Below are positions 49,957 to 58,100 of a stretch of DNA of 64,000 nucleotides, piece by piece. Positions within the stretch are counted from its first letter, which is position 1. Each line of letters starts with the position of its first letter. The notes beneath the pieces were generated by a model. That model was not told the origin of the DNA. It made no database searches and saw nothing but the letters and a program-made list of their open reading frames with translations. Position numbers and translations under genes: made by a program. Source of the stretch: Mesonia ostreae (lineage in GTDB: Bacteria > Bacteroidota > Bacteroidia > Flavobacteriales > Flavobacteriaceae). The stretch is taken from NCBI RefSeq assembly GCF_031845265.1, contig NZ_JAVRBG010000005.1, positions 124,001 through 188,000 of the forward strand, read 5' to 3'.

Positions 49957-50979
49957 ATGAACACACAAAATATCTATATTCTTGGCATTGAGTCTTCTTG
50001 CGATGATACCGCCGCAGCGGTACTACACAATGCTAGTATTCTTAGCAATGTAGTTGCCACGCAAGAAGTGCATCAAAAATATGGTGGCGTAGTGCCAGAG
50101 TTAGCGTCTAGAGCGCATCAACAAAATATTGTGCCCGTTATTGATCAGGCTATAAAAGAGGCTGGAATTACAAAAGATCAAATTTCTGCGATTGCGTTTA
50201 CACGAGGCCCTGGTTTAATGGGCTCTTTATTAGTAGGAACTTCCTTTGCTAAATCTATGGCGATGGCTTTGCAAATTCCGTTGATTGAAGTCAACCATAT
50301 GCAAGCGCATATTTTGGCTCACTTTATAGACGATGCTAGCGAGCGCAAACCAAATTTTCCGTTTTTAGGACTAACTATTAGTGGCGGCCATACGCAAATT
50401 GTTAAGGTAGAGGATTACTTTAAGATGTCTGTAATTGGCGAAACTCTAGATGATGCCGTAGGAGAAGCATACGATAAATGCGGAAAAATGTTAGGTCTTC
50501 CCTATCCTGGCGGTCCTCTCATTGATAAATATGCGCACGAAGGAAACCCTAAAGCTTTTGCGTTTACAAAACCAAAAGTAGACGGACTTAATTTTAGCTT
50601 TAGCGGATTAAAAACTGCGGTGTTATATTTTTTACAACGAGAAGAAAAGAAAAATCCGCATTTTATTGAAGAGAATCTAAAAGATATTTGTGCTTCTTTT
50701 CAACATACGGTGGTGAATATTTTACTCGACAAGCTTAAAAAAGCGGTAAATGAAACCAAAATTAAAGAAATCGCTATTGGCGGAGGTGTTTCTGCGAATA
50801 AAGGAATTAGAGCGATGCTAAAAGAACAAGAGCAAAAAAGAAATTGGATTGCTCACATTCCCAAATTTGAATATACGACAGATAATGCCGCTATGATCGC
50901 CATTGTTGGACATTACAAATTTTTACAAAAAGATTTTACAGATTCTTCCATATCTGCAAAAGCAAGGTACAGTATTTAA
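49957..50979 (+). CDS. tsaD: tRNA N6-adenosine threonylcarbamoyltransferase TsaD
   Basis: A 340-residue ASKHA-fold enzyme that, with TsaB and TsaE, places threonylcarbamoyl on A37 of ANN-decoding tRNAs. The metal-binding NHMQAHILAH (two histidines) follows an SCDDTAAAV N-terminus. The LTISGGHTQIV block and the later GGGVSANKGIR and TDNAAMIA complete the nucleotide site. Essential in most bacteria. It starts a six-gene operon, with rsmE beginning one base after its stop. Confidence 0.97.
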   Translation: MNTQNIYILGIESSCDDTAAAVLHNASILSNVVATQEVHQKYGGVVPELASRAHQQNIVPVIDQAIKEAGITKDQISAIAFTRGPGLMGSLLVGTSFAKSMAMALQIPLIEVNHMQAHILAHFIDDASERKPNFPFLGLTISGGHTQIVKVEDYFKMSVIGETLDDAVGEAYDKCGKMLGLPYPGGPLIDKYAHEGNPKAFAFTKPKVDGLNFSFSGLKTAVLYFLQREEKKNPHFIEENLKDICASFQHTVVNILLDKLKKAVNETKIKEIAIGGGVSANKGIRAMLKEQEQKRNWIAHIPKFEYTTDNAAMIAIVGHYKFLQKDFTDSSISAKARYSI

Positions 50980-50980
50980 T

Positions 50981-51688
50981 ATGCAGTTATTCTATCAAGA
51001 ACATATTCAGCCAGTAGACAAAAACATCGTTTTTACTAAAGAGGAAAGCAGGCATATTGCTAAAGTGCTTCGTAAGAAAGAAGGCGATATATTGCACGTT
51101 ACCAACGGAAAAGGTTCTCTTTTTATTTCCAAAATTCTTCAGGCAAACCCGAGTCAATGTCTGGCTAGCATTAAAGAAGTAAAGCAAGATACGCCCAGAC
51201 CTTATGGTTTACATTTGGCAGTAGCACCTACCAAAATGAACGATAGATTTGAGTGGTTTTTAGAAAAATCCACCGAAATTGGTATTGATAGCATCACGCC
51301 TATTTTATGTGATCACAGTGAACGTAAAAGAATAAAACCAGAGCGTTACGAACGGGTTTTACAAAGCGCTATGAAACAATCCCTTCATTATCGTTTACCT
51401 CAATTGAATCCGTTAATTTCTTTTTCTGAATTTGTCCAAAAAAATGCGAACGGAAACTGTTTTATTGCTCATTGCGAAGAAACAAATAAGAAATTGTTAT
51501 CTAAATCCATTCCGCTTCAGCAAAATTATACGCTTTTAATTGGTCCTGAAGGAGATTTTTCTATTTCAGAAATTGAATTGGCATTAGAAAATAATTTTCT
51601 TCCCGTAAGCTTAGGAAATACACGTTTAAGAACAGAAACTGCTGCTATTGTTGCGACACATACGTTTGCGATAGTACACGAATTATAA
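50981..51688 (+). CDS. rsmE: 16S rRNA (uracil-1498-N3)-methyltransferase RsmE
   Basis: A 235-residue SPOUT methyltransferase that methylates U1498 in the decoding region of 16S rRNA. An N-terminal PUA-like domain (~1-70) precedes the knotted SPOUT domain with IGPEGDFS and the SLGNTRLRTETAAI knot. An open frame extends 78 bases upstream inside tsaD, but the ATG one base after the tsaD stop matches the family start (MQLFYQ) and is chosen. Confidence 0.95.
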   Translation: MQLFYQEHIQPVDKNIVFTKEESRHIAKVLRKKEGDILHVTNGKGSLFISKILQANPSQCLASIKEVKQDTPRPYGLHLAVAPTKMNDRFEWFLEKSTEIGIDSITPILCDHSERKRIKPERYERVLQSAMKQSLHYRLPQLNPLISFSEFVQKNANGNCFIAHCEETNKKLLSKSIPLQQNYTLLIGPEGDFSISEIELALENNFLPVSLGNTRLRTETAAIVATHTFAIVHEL

Positions 51689-51721
51689 AATAATTTCTAT
51701 CTTTAAAATATAAATCTTTTT

Positions 51722-52360
51722 ATGCGTTATCTTCTTGTCTTTGTTATTTTATTTTCTGGAAACCTTACTGCACAAAGTGTAGCGGTTTTAAAATACAATG
51801 GCGGTGGCGATTGGTATGGGAATCCCACTTCCTTGCCCAATTTGGTGAAATTTTGCAATACAAATATCCAAACCAAAATAAGTACGCAAATCCCAAATGT
51901 AGAACCTTCTTCTCCAGAACTTTTTGACTATCCTTTTATTCATATGACTGGTCATGGAAATGTTTATTTTAACGCCGAAGAAGCGCAGAATTTAAGAAAT
52001 TATCTACTTAGCGGAGGCTTTTTGCATATCGATGATAACTACGGAATGAATCAATACCTAAGAAAAGAATTGGTGAAAATTTTCCCCGATAAAGAGTTGC
52101 AAGAAATTCCGGCTACACATCCTATTTTTTCTATAGTTTTCCCTTTCCCTGACGGCTTACCAAAAATTCATGAACATGATGGAAACCGACCTCAAGCTTT
52201 TGGACTTTTTGAAGATAACCGACTCGTATTGTTATTTACGTATGAAAGTGATTTAGGAAATGGCTGGGAAAACCCAGAGATTCATAACGATCCCGAAGAA
52301 GTGCGATTAAAAGCCTTAAAAATGGGTGCTAATATCGTAACATACGCCTTTCAAAATTAA
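51722..52360 (+). CDS. Secreted DUF4159 protein
   Basis: A 212-residue exported protein: signal peptide MRYLLVFVILFSGNLTAQ (~1-18). It has the DUF4159 fold seen in Bacteroidota gliding/Aer-associated loci and in BatA/BatD regions: LKYNGGGDWYGNP, then FDYPFIHMTGHGNVYF, GGFLHIDDNYGMN and THPIFSIVF. The fold resembles a flavodoxin-like/GATase-like domain without evident catalytic residues. Function unknown. It is embedded between two RNA methyltransferase genes with gaps of 33 and 1 bases. Confidence 0.85.
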   Translation: MRYLLVFVILFSGNLTAQSVAVLKYNGGGDWYGNPTSLPNLVKFCNTNIQTKISTQIPNVEPSSPELFDYPFIHMTGHGNVYFNAEEAQNLRNYLLSGGFLHIDDNYGMNQYLRKELVKIFPDKELQEIPATHPIFSIVFPFPDGLPKIHEHDGNRPQAFGLFEDNRLVLLFTYESDLGNGWENPEIHNDPEEVRLKALKMGANIVTYAFQN

Positions 52361-52361
52361 T

Positions 52362-52883
52362 ATGTCTAGACAACTTACACATACCGAAATAGATTTTGAA
52401 AAAGAGAAATTTCCTATTGTTCTGATTACAGATCGTATTTCGAGTCCAGCAAATTTGGGGAGTTTATTAAGAATAGCTGATGCGTTTCATATCGAAAAAA
52501 TTATGGTACTCGATTCGGTCATCGATCTCAACAGCAATCGTCTTAAAAGAACGGCGAGATCTACCGAAAAAATAGTAGATATTAATTTTTATGATAATTT
52601 GGAAGAAATTCTGCAAGAAATTAATAAAGAAGATTACCAATGGATTAGTTTAGAAATTACAGAAGATAGTTTTCCAGTTTCTGAATTAAAATTAGATTTT
52701 ACCAAAAAAATAGCATTGATTGTAGGCGAAGAACGTAGTGGCGTTCACGAAGATTTATTGGCGTTGAGCAAAAACATCGTACATATTCCTATGTTTGGCA
52801 ACAATAGCAGTATGAATGTAGCACAGGCTGCTGGGATTTGTTTGTATGAGATGACAAAAAAAATAATCGACAATCGCAATTAA
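52362..52883 (+). CDS. TrmH/SpoU-family RNA 2'-O-methyltransferase
   Basis: A 173-residue SPOUT enzyme with the three SpoU motifs: SPANLGSLLRIADAF, IVGEERSGV, and IPMFGNNSSMNVAQAAGI with the knot. It methylates a ribose 2'-OH in tRNA or rRNA. The target is unknown; at this short size, lacking an N-terminal RNA-binding extension, it resembles TrmL- or TrmH-type proteins. The ATG is one base after the DUF4159 stop. Confidence 0.9.
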   Translation: MSRQLTHTEIDFEKEKFPIVLITDRISSPANLGSLLRIADAFHIEKIMVLDSVIDLNSNRLKRTARSTEKIVDINFYDNLEEILQEINKEDYQWISLEITEDSFPVSELKLDFTKKIALIVGEERSGVHEDLLALSKNIVHIPMFGNNSSMNVAQAAGICLYEMTKKIIDNRN

Positions 52884-52899
52884 ATAATATATTTACGCT

Positions 52900-53988
52900 A
52901 TGAGAGCAAAAACAATTACGGTTGGTATTTTAAGAGCATTAGGAGTTATTGTTGCTATTCTTTTGTTTTGCGTATTTATTTATATGATTCAATCGGTAAT
53001 TGTATATATCGCCATTGCGGCTGTAATTTCCTTAGTAGGAAGGCCAATTGTTCGTTTTCTTAAATACCGATTAAAAATACCTAATAAACTTGCCGTTATA
53101 ATTGTATTACTTATGGTTTCTGCCATTTTTGTAGGAATTATCGCGCTTTTTATACCAATTGTCGTTCAGCAAAGTGAGAATTTAGGGCAAATTGATTTTA
53201 ATGCCTTTAAAAACGATTTAAACGAATTAAATATCCAAATAAAAGAATATTTAGGAGTTCAGCAAATAGATATTATACAAGGTCTTCAACAAACTAGTTT
53301 TGTTCAAAATTTTGATTTAAAGGTAATTCCTAATTTTATGAACCTCATTTTTGGAGGTTTAGGAACTGCCTTAATTGGAATTTTTTCAATAATTTTTATC
53401 TCCTTTTTCTTGCTAAAAGACAGTAAACTAATGCTCAACAGTATTTTAGTTTTTGCAAATCGTGGAGACGAAGGAAGGTTTAAAAGAGTTTTCGAGAAAA
53501 TTAAAGCACTGCTCTCGCGCTATTTTGTAGGTCTTGTTCTACAAATATTTGTTTTATTCATTCTCTACTCTTCTTTATTAATGATTTATGACGTAGACAA
53601 TCCCATAGCTATTGCTTTTATTTGCGCGTTTTTAAATATTGTTCCTTATTTAGGACCTTTGGTTGCAGGAGTTCTTATGATGCTCTTTGTAATTTCTAGT
53701 AATTTAGGAGCAGATTTCTCTTCCGTGATTCTTCCCAAATTAGCTTACGTTATGTCGGGTTACGCAATAGCACAACTCATTGATAATTTTATCAATCAAC
53801 CTTTAATTTTTGGGAAAAGTGTGAAGTCACATCCATTAGAAATCTTTTTAGCCATTCTTATTGCAGGTCTTTTATTTAATATAATAGGGATGATTGTTGC
53901 CATTCCACTTTACACCGCTCTTAAAGTAATTGCTAAAGAAGCATTTAGCGAATACAAAATCGTGAGAAACCTTACCAAAGACTTATAA
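52900..53988 (+). CDS. AI-2E-family transporter (TqsA/PerM-like)
   Basis: A 362-residue inner-membrane protein with ~7-8 helices and the family layout: two helix pairs (~10-50, ~62-85), a ~70-residue polar region, then a second membrane half (~150-180, ~210-345). The YLGPLVAGVLMML segment and the DNFINQPLIFGKSVKSHPLEIF block are typical. Members export diverse solutes; autoinducer-2 was one proposed substrate, but the role here is unknown. Gaps to its neighbours are 16 and 4 bases. Confidence 0.88.
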   Translation: MRAKTITVGILRALGVIVAILLFCVFIYMIQSVIVYIAIAAVISLVGRPIVRFLKYRLKIPNKLAVIIVLLMVSAIFVGIIALFIPIVVQQSENLGQIDFNAFKNDLNELNIQIKEYLGVQQIDIIQGLQQTSFVQNFDLKVIPNFMNLIFGGLGTALIGIFSIIFISFFLLKDSKLMLNSILVFANRGDEGRFKRVFEKIKALLSRYFVGLVLQIFVLFILYSSLLMIYDVDNPIAIAFICAFLNIVPYLGPLVAGVLMMLFVISSNLGADFSSVILPKLAYVMSGYAIAQLIDNFINQPLIFGKSVKSHPLEIFLAILIAGLLFNIIGMIVAIPLYTALKVIAKEAFSEYKIVRNLTKDL

Positions 53989-53992
53989 TTCT

Positions 53993-55174
53993 ATGAATTT
54001 TACTGTCTTGGAACCTAAAGTGCAAGATTATATTCGTAAAAACGAGAATGCCAACACTACACAACTTATTTTAAAAGGAAGTCCGTTTGCCGGAATTACT
54101 CCTGCTGAAATTGCGCAACAAATAGAAGCTAGAAAGAAAGCCAAAAGGAAACTTCCCACTTGGTATGCTGCTAAACAAATTTATTTCCCTCCCGGCCTTA
54201 ATCTAGAACAAACCTCTTCTGAAATTACTGCCAAATACAAAGCTTCCTTAGTTAAAGGTAAAAAGCTTATAGATTTAACTGGTGGTTTTGGGATAGATAG
54301 TTTTTCCTTTGCTGAAGTAATAGAACAAGTTATTCATGTAGAACAAAACAAAGAATTATCCCAGATTGCACAGCATAACTTTAAGCAACTTTCTACCCAA
54401 GATAATACCACATTTATCTGCGGAGATAGCATAGCGCATCTTGCCAATTCTACTCAACATTACGATACTATTTTTATAGATCCTGCAAGAAGAGATGAAC
54501 TTGGCGGAAAGGTTTTTCGGTTACAAGATTGCGAACCCGATGTGCTTTCAAATTTGAATCTTCTTACAGAAAAGTCTGATTTAGTATTAATTAAAACCGC
54601 TCCTCTGCTCGATATTCAGTTGGGATTAAAAGAATTGGGCTCGGTAAAAGAAATACATATTGTTGCGGTAAATAATGAAGTAAAGGAATTGCTTTGGCTA
54701 ATTGATAAAAATTCTTCTTTTCAAGTCAAGCTGATTTGTAAAAACTTCGCGAAAGATAATACTGAAACTTTTGAAGCTTTTATAGAAGAAGAAAATCAAG
54801 CTAAAGCGGAATATGCTCAGCCTTTACAATTTCTATATGAACCCAATGCAACACTTTTAAAAGCTGGTTTTTTTCAACTTTTAGCAGAAAAATTTCAAGT
54901 GAAGAAAATCGCTCAGCATAGTCACCTCTATACTTCAGAAGAACTTATTTCTTTTCCTGGAAGGCGTTTTAAGGTTATAGGCAGCATTCCGTTTTCAAAA
55001 AAGACAATGAAATCTTGGAGCAATAAAAAAGCCAATATTACCACCCGAAACTTTCCCATTTCTGTAGAAACTATTAGAAAAAAGTATAAAATTAAAGATG
55101 GCGGCGTAGACTACTTATTTTTTACTACCACGCAAGATGGAGAAAAAATAGCATTTCATACGCAAAAAGTCTAA
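53993..55174 (+). CDS. Class I SAM-dependent methyltransferase with THUMP-like domain (PG_1098 type)
   Basis: A 393-residue protein of the Bacteroidota PG_1098 type. An N-terminal alpha domain leads to a Rossmann methyltransferase with SAM loop LIDLTGGFGIDSFSF and the DPARRDELGGKVFRLQDCEPD block that is diagnostic of the family, followed by a C-terminal THUMP-like domain (~290-393). That suggests RNA as the substrate, in line with the tRNA/rRNA enzymes in the operon. Its TAA overlaps the TAG of the converging AMP-ligase gene, leaving no room for a terminator. Confidence 0.9.
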   Translation: MNFTVLEPKVQDYIRKNENANTTQLILKGSPFAGITPAEIAQQIEARKKAKRKLPTWYAAKQIYFPPGLNLEQTSSEITAKYKASLVKGKKLIDLTGGFGIDSFSFAEVIEQVIHVEQNKELSQIAQHNFKQLSTQDNTTFICGDSIAHLANSTQHYDTIFIDPARRDELGGKVFRLQDCEPDVLSNLNLLTEKSDLVLIKTAPLLDIQLGLKELGSVKEIHIVAVNNEVKELLWLIDKNSSFQVKLICKNFAKDNTETFEAFIEEENQAKAEYAQPLQFLYEPNATLLKAGFFQLLAEKFQVKKIAQHSHLYTSEELISFPGRRFKVIGSIPFSKKTMKSWSNKKANITTRNFPISVETIRKKYKIKDGGVDYLFFTTTQDGEKIAFHTQKV

Positions 55175-56442
55175 GCTTTTCTTAGGTCTAGAAAACGCAC
55201 GGGTTTTCTGCTTCCTTCAGGAAAAATGCTCGCTTTTAGCTCATCCAATGGGAGTAATTTTAATAATGGAGTTACTCTTAAATTCGCTTTTAGAATTTCT
55301 TTTAATTGATGTTGTAAACTTTCTGAAGCTTCTTCTGGAATCACAATGCTGAGCTTATCCGTATCCAATTCATTGGAAGTTACTTGTATTTGATATTCTT
55401 GCAATTCTGGCAAGTTGATCATTAATTGTACAATTTGCTGCGGATAAATACTGGTTCCCTTGTATTTAATCAATTGCTGTTTTCTTCCCAATACCGAAGA
55501 AATTAAAGCCGAACTGCTCTCACAATCACAGGTAATCTTCAATTTCTTAACCAAATCTCCAGTTGCATACCTTACCAAAGGCAAGGTCTCTACACCCAAA
55601 GTGGTGATGACCAACTCTCCTATTTCTCCTGGTTGTACTTCTTCTCCATTCTCATTTAAAATTTCAGTAAAAATTAAATTTTCAGGAACGTGTAAACCTT
55701 TATGTTTTTTACATTCGGTAAAAGCGGTACACATTTCGGTACTGGCATAGCTAGAAAAAAGTTCTATATCCCAAAGAGATTTAATCTTCTTCCCTAGCGT
55801 GTTTAATTCATGTTTTTCATCCCGTAAAGCTTCACCAATACAAATGGCGCCTTTAATAGAAGAGGTATTGATATCAATATCATTGGCTTCTGCATACTTT
55901 GCTAGTTGAATTAAGAAAGAAGGCACCACTATTAAATAACTAGGTTTAAAACGCTGTATAGAATCCCACTGCAATGCGGGAGAACCTGCTCCCACCCTAA
56001 CAATGCCAGCTCCAATTTTTCTAAGACCCAAAAAATAGGCCAGTCCAGCAATAAAGCGTTTATCTAAGGTAGTGGTAATTTGTACCACATCGTTTTCACC
56101 TACTCCAATCAATTGAAAAGATTGCGCTTCATTGAGCGCAAGGCGTTGTAAATCATTCTCGTTTAAAGCAAAAGTTACTGGGTCTCCTAAGGTCCCAGAG
56201 GTAGTTACGTACTCAATAATTTCTCGAGGTTTTACAGCTATAAAATCATCATTAAACTTGGCTAAATCTTGTTTACGAGTATATGGTAAATTCAAAAAGT
56301 CTGAAGTATTGGCTTGATGCGAATCAAATCCTTGTTCTTTAAATAAACGCTGATAATAAACAGAGTTTTCTTGAACGTAACGCAGCTGCTGGATTAATTT
56401 TTCCCAGGCTTCGTTTGTGATATGTGATACATTTTCTTGCAT
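55171..56442 (-). CDS. Phenylacetate-CoA-ligase-type AMP-binding enzyme
   Basis: A 423-residue AMP-forming ligase of the PaaK/F390-synthetase group, of typical length. The P-loop-type YVTTSGTLGDPVTF at ~80-93, ELFSSYASTEM and LVRYATGDLVKK are seen, with the C-terminal lid domain at ~325-420. It activates a carboxylic acid as an adenylate and then as a thioester, probably an aryl or acyl acid for the neighbouring lipid pathway. Its start overlaps the stop of the upstream C45 gene by one base. Last gene of the right-edge operon inside the window. Confidence 0.87.
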   Translation of the reverse strand: MQENVSHITNEAWEKLIQQLRYVQENSVYYQRLFKEQGFDSHQANTSDFLNLPYTRKQDLAKFNDDFIAVKPREIIEYVTTSGTLGDPVTFALNENDLQRLALNEAQSFQLIGVGENDVVQITTTLDKRFIAGLAYFLGLRKIGAGIVRVGAGSPALQWDSIQRFKPSYLIVVPSFLIQLAKYAEANDIDINTSSIKGAICIGEALRDEKHELNTLGKKIKSLWDIELFSSYASTEMCTAFTECKKHKGLHVPENLIFTEILNENGEEVQPGEIGELVITTLGVETLPLVRYATGDLVKKLKITCDCESSSALISSVLGRKQQLIKYKGTSIYPQQIVQLMINLPELQEYQIQVTSNELDTDKLSIVIPEEASESLQHQLKEILKANLRVTPLLKLLPLDELKASIFPEGSRKPVRFLDLRKA

Positions 56443-58100
56443 TAAGATTTACGCTTGCTTTTTTTAATGAGTTTTTTAAGCTCCTCCTTATCAGGAACGG
56501 TGGTTACTTCTAGCTGTAATGCCTTTTGAAAATAAGGCAAAGCTAAAGCATATTTTTTTTGTTTGTAATAATACAATCCCACGCGTTGATAAGCTTGCCA
56601 ATATTTAGGATTTAAAGCTACAAATTTTTCTAATTCTTCAGCTGTTTTTGTAAAGTTCTCTTGCGTTATGGCTGTTTCTAGATTTCGTTCTTCAATTCGG
56701 TACGTTTCATAATTTTTATAGGCTTCGGTTTCTAAAAAAGGATCGGCTTCTACTTGTAAGCTATCAATTCCTTTTAAGGAGAAATCTCCTTGCTCAAATT
56801 CCGCGAAAGCCTTATGAAGATCATACGCCACAAAAGCTCCCAGTTGATATGGATTAGAAGAAACCCAAACCAAATTTTTTTCGGGTTGAAAAACAATTCC
56901 GTGATGGGCTAAAAGCTGATTGATCGCCATTTCATTCCCAAAACCCAAAGCAGAATTATCAACTCCTTTCTTGTCTCGCAAGATTTCTATCGCTTTACGC
57001 GGATTAATTTGTTCCTCCTGTTGAAGCAGTTGGGTCATCCTATCAAATCTAGCTTGGGTATGGCTGTTTTCTATGGCTTTTATATTTCTTTTATCTTTCT
57101 TATAAGCCTCACTTTGAAAGTGATTGGAACACACCAATTGAGACGAATTTTTGACATCATAAACGCCAAGATTACTTGGAGAAACTTCAATCAAAATCGC
57201 TTTCTTTTCTTTGGCACTACCCACCATAATTGATTCTGAAACAAATACTTCTCTACTTTTAGCAATTTCTATCGCCTCTTCTGTGGTGCTGGCATATTGC
57301 AAAATCTCTCTGGTAAGCAATGCGATAGGTGTTTTAGCCACTAACGGAATTTTAGATTTTCCAGCATTAATAGTTACCGTAATTCCGCTAGCGTTCATTC
57401 CACTCACCACACCGATAAAGCCTGGCCAAGTGTACATCATAAATTTTTGTCCATTAGCTGGATTGATAAATGCAATTATTTTTTCTTCGGCAAACTCATC
57501 ACCTGCATAAAAATCGAAGTTTCTACCCAAGAGCAACTCTCCGTCACTCGTATGATCTCCCCAAGTGGCAAAAGAAGTACAACCCACCAACATTAAATCT
57601 TTAAGGGCGTGCCCAATATCATGAGCGCCGTGTAAATACAGATTTAAAATATAAGGATCTGCAAAGGAGTTATAGTTTTGAGGGCTATATCTAGAGATTC
57701 CATAAATTTCTTCTTTGTATTCTTCTTTTACGTGTTTATAAAGCTTTCTATTGTACCAAGCCACCACATTACTCAAAAATTTAAAATAAGAAGGAGAATC
57801 TACCATAGCTTCAATCTTACTCATAAAAACTTTTTCTTGCTTAGCCATAAGTTCTTTGGTAAGGCTGCCTATAGCCACGCCGCGTTCTAGCGCGTCACCT
57901 TCTACATAAATTTCCCAAAGGCCTTCTTTATTTTTGCGTAAAGAATTATTTCCTAAACTATAAAAATTAGGAGCTTGTTGTATACGAAGCGTATCTATGG
58001 AAGAAATATCGGTTCTTATTGGTCTATCCGATAAAGATTTTTTAGTTCCGCAAGAAACCAAAAGCGTGAGCGTTAATATAAGAAAGCAGAATTTTCTCAT
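56442..58100 (-). CDS. C45-family autoproteolytic acyltransferase/hydrolase, lipoprotein with TPR tail
   Basis: A 552-residue predicted lipoprotein (lipobox LVSC, Cys17). The C45 (acyl-CoA:6-aminopenicillanic acid acyltransferase) Ntn-hydrolase domain (~60-430) carries the expected nucleophile Cys174 in VGCTSFATWGDHT. In family members this residue becomes N-terminal by self-cleavage. GRNFDFY and later Asn/Asp blocks complete the site. A TPR-like tail (~480-545) follows. Such enzymes make or break amide bonds with acyl groups. A lipid anchor would place it in the envelope, where it could acylate or hydrolyse the product of the neighbouring ligase and transporter; that is inference. It overlaps both neighbours (1 and 4 bases). 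Confidence 0.85.
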   Translation of the reverse strand: MRKFCFLILTLTLLVSCGTKKSLSDRPIRTDISSIDTLRIQQAPNFYSLGNNSLRKNKEGLWEIYVEGDALERGVAIGSLTKELMAKQEKVFMSKIEAMVDSPSYFKFLSNVVAWYNRKLYKHVKEEYKEEIYGISRYSPQNYNSFADPYILNLYLHGAHDIGHALKDLMLVGCTSFATWGDHTSDGELLLGRNFDFYAGDEFAEEKIIAFINPANGQKFMMYTWPGFIGVVSGMNASGITVTINAGKSKIPLVAKTPIALLTREILQYASTTEEAIEIAKSREVFVSESIMVGSAKEKKAILIEVSPSNLGVYDVKNSSQLVCSNHFQSEAYKKDKRNIKAIENSHTQARFDRMTQLLQQEEQINPRKAIEILRDKKGVDNSALGFGNEMAINQLLAHHGIVFQPEKNLVWVSSNPYQLGAFVAYDLHKAFAEFEQGDFSLKGIDSLQVEADPFLETEAYKNYETYRIEERNLETAITQENFTKTAEELEKFVALNPKYWQAYQRVGLYYYKQKKYALALPYFQKALQLEVTTVPDKEELKKLIKKSKRKS

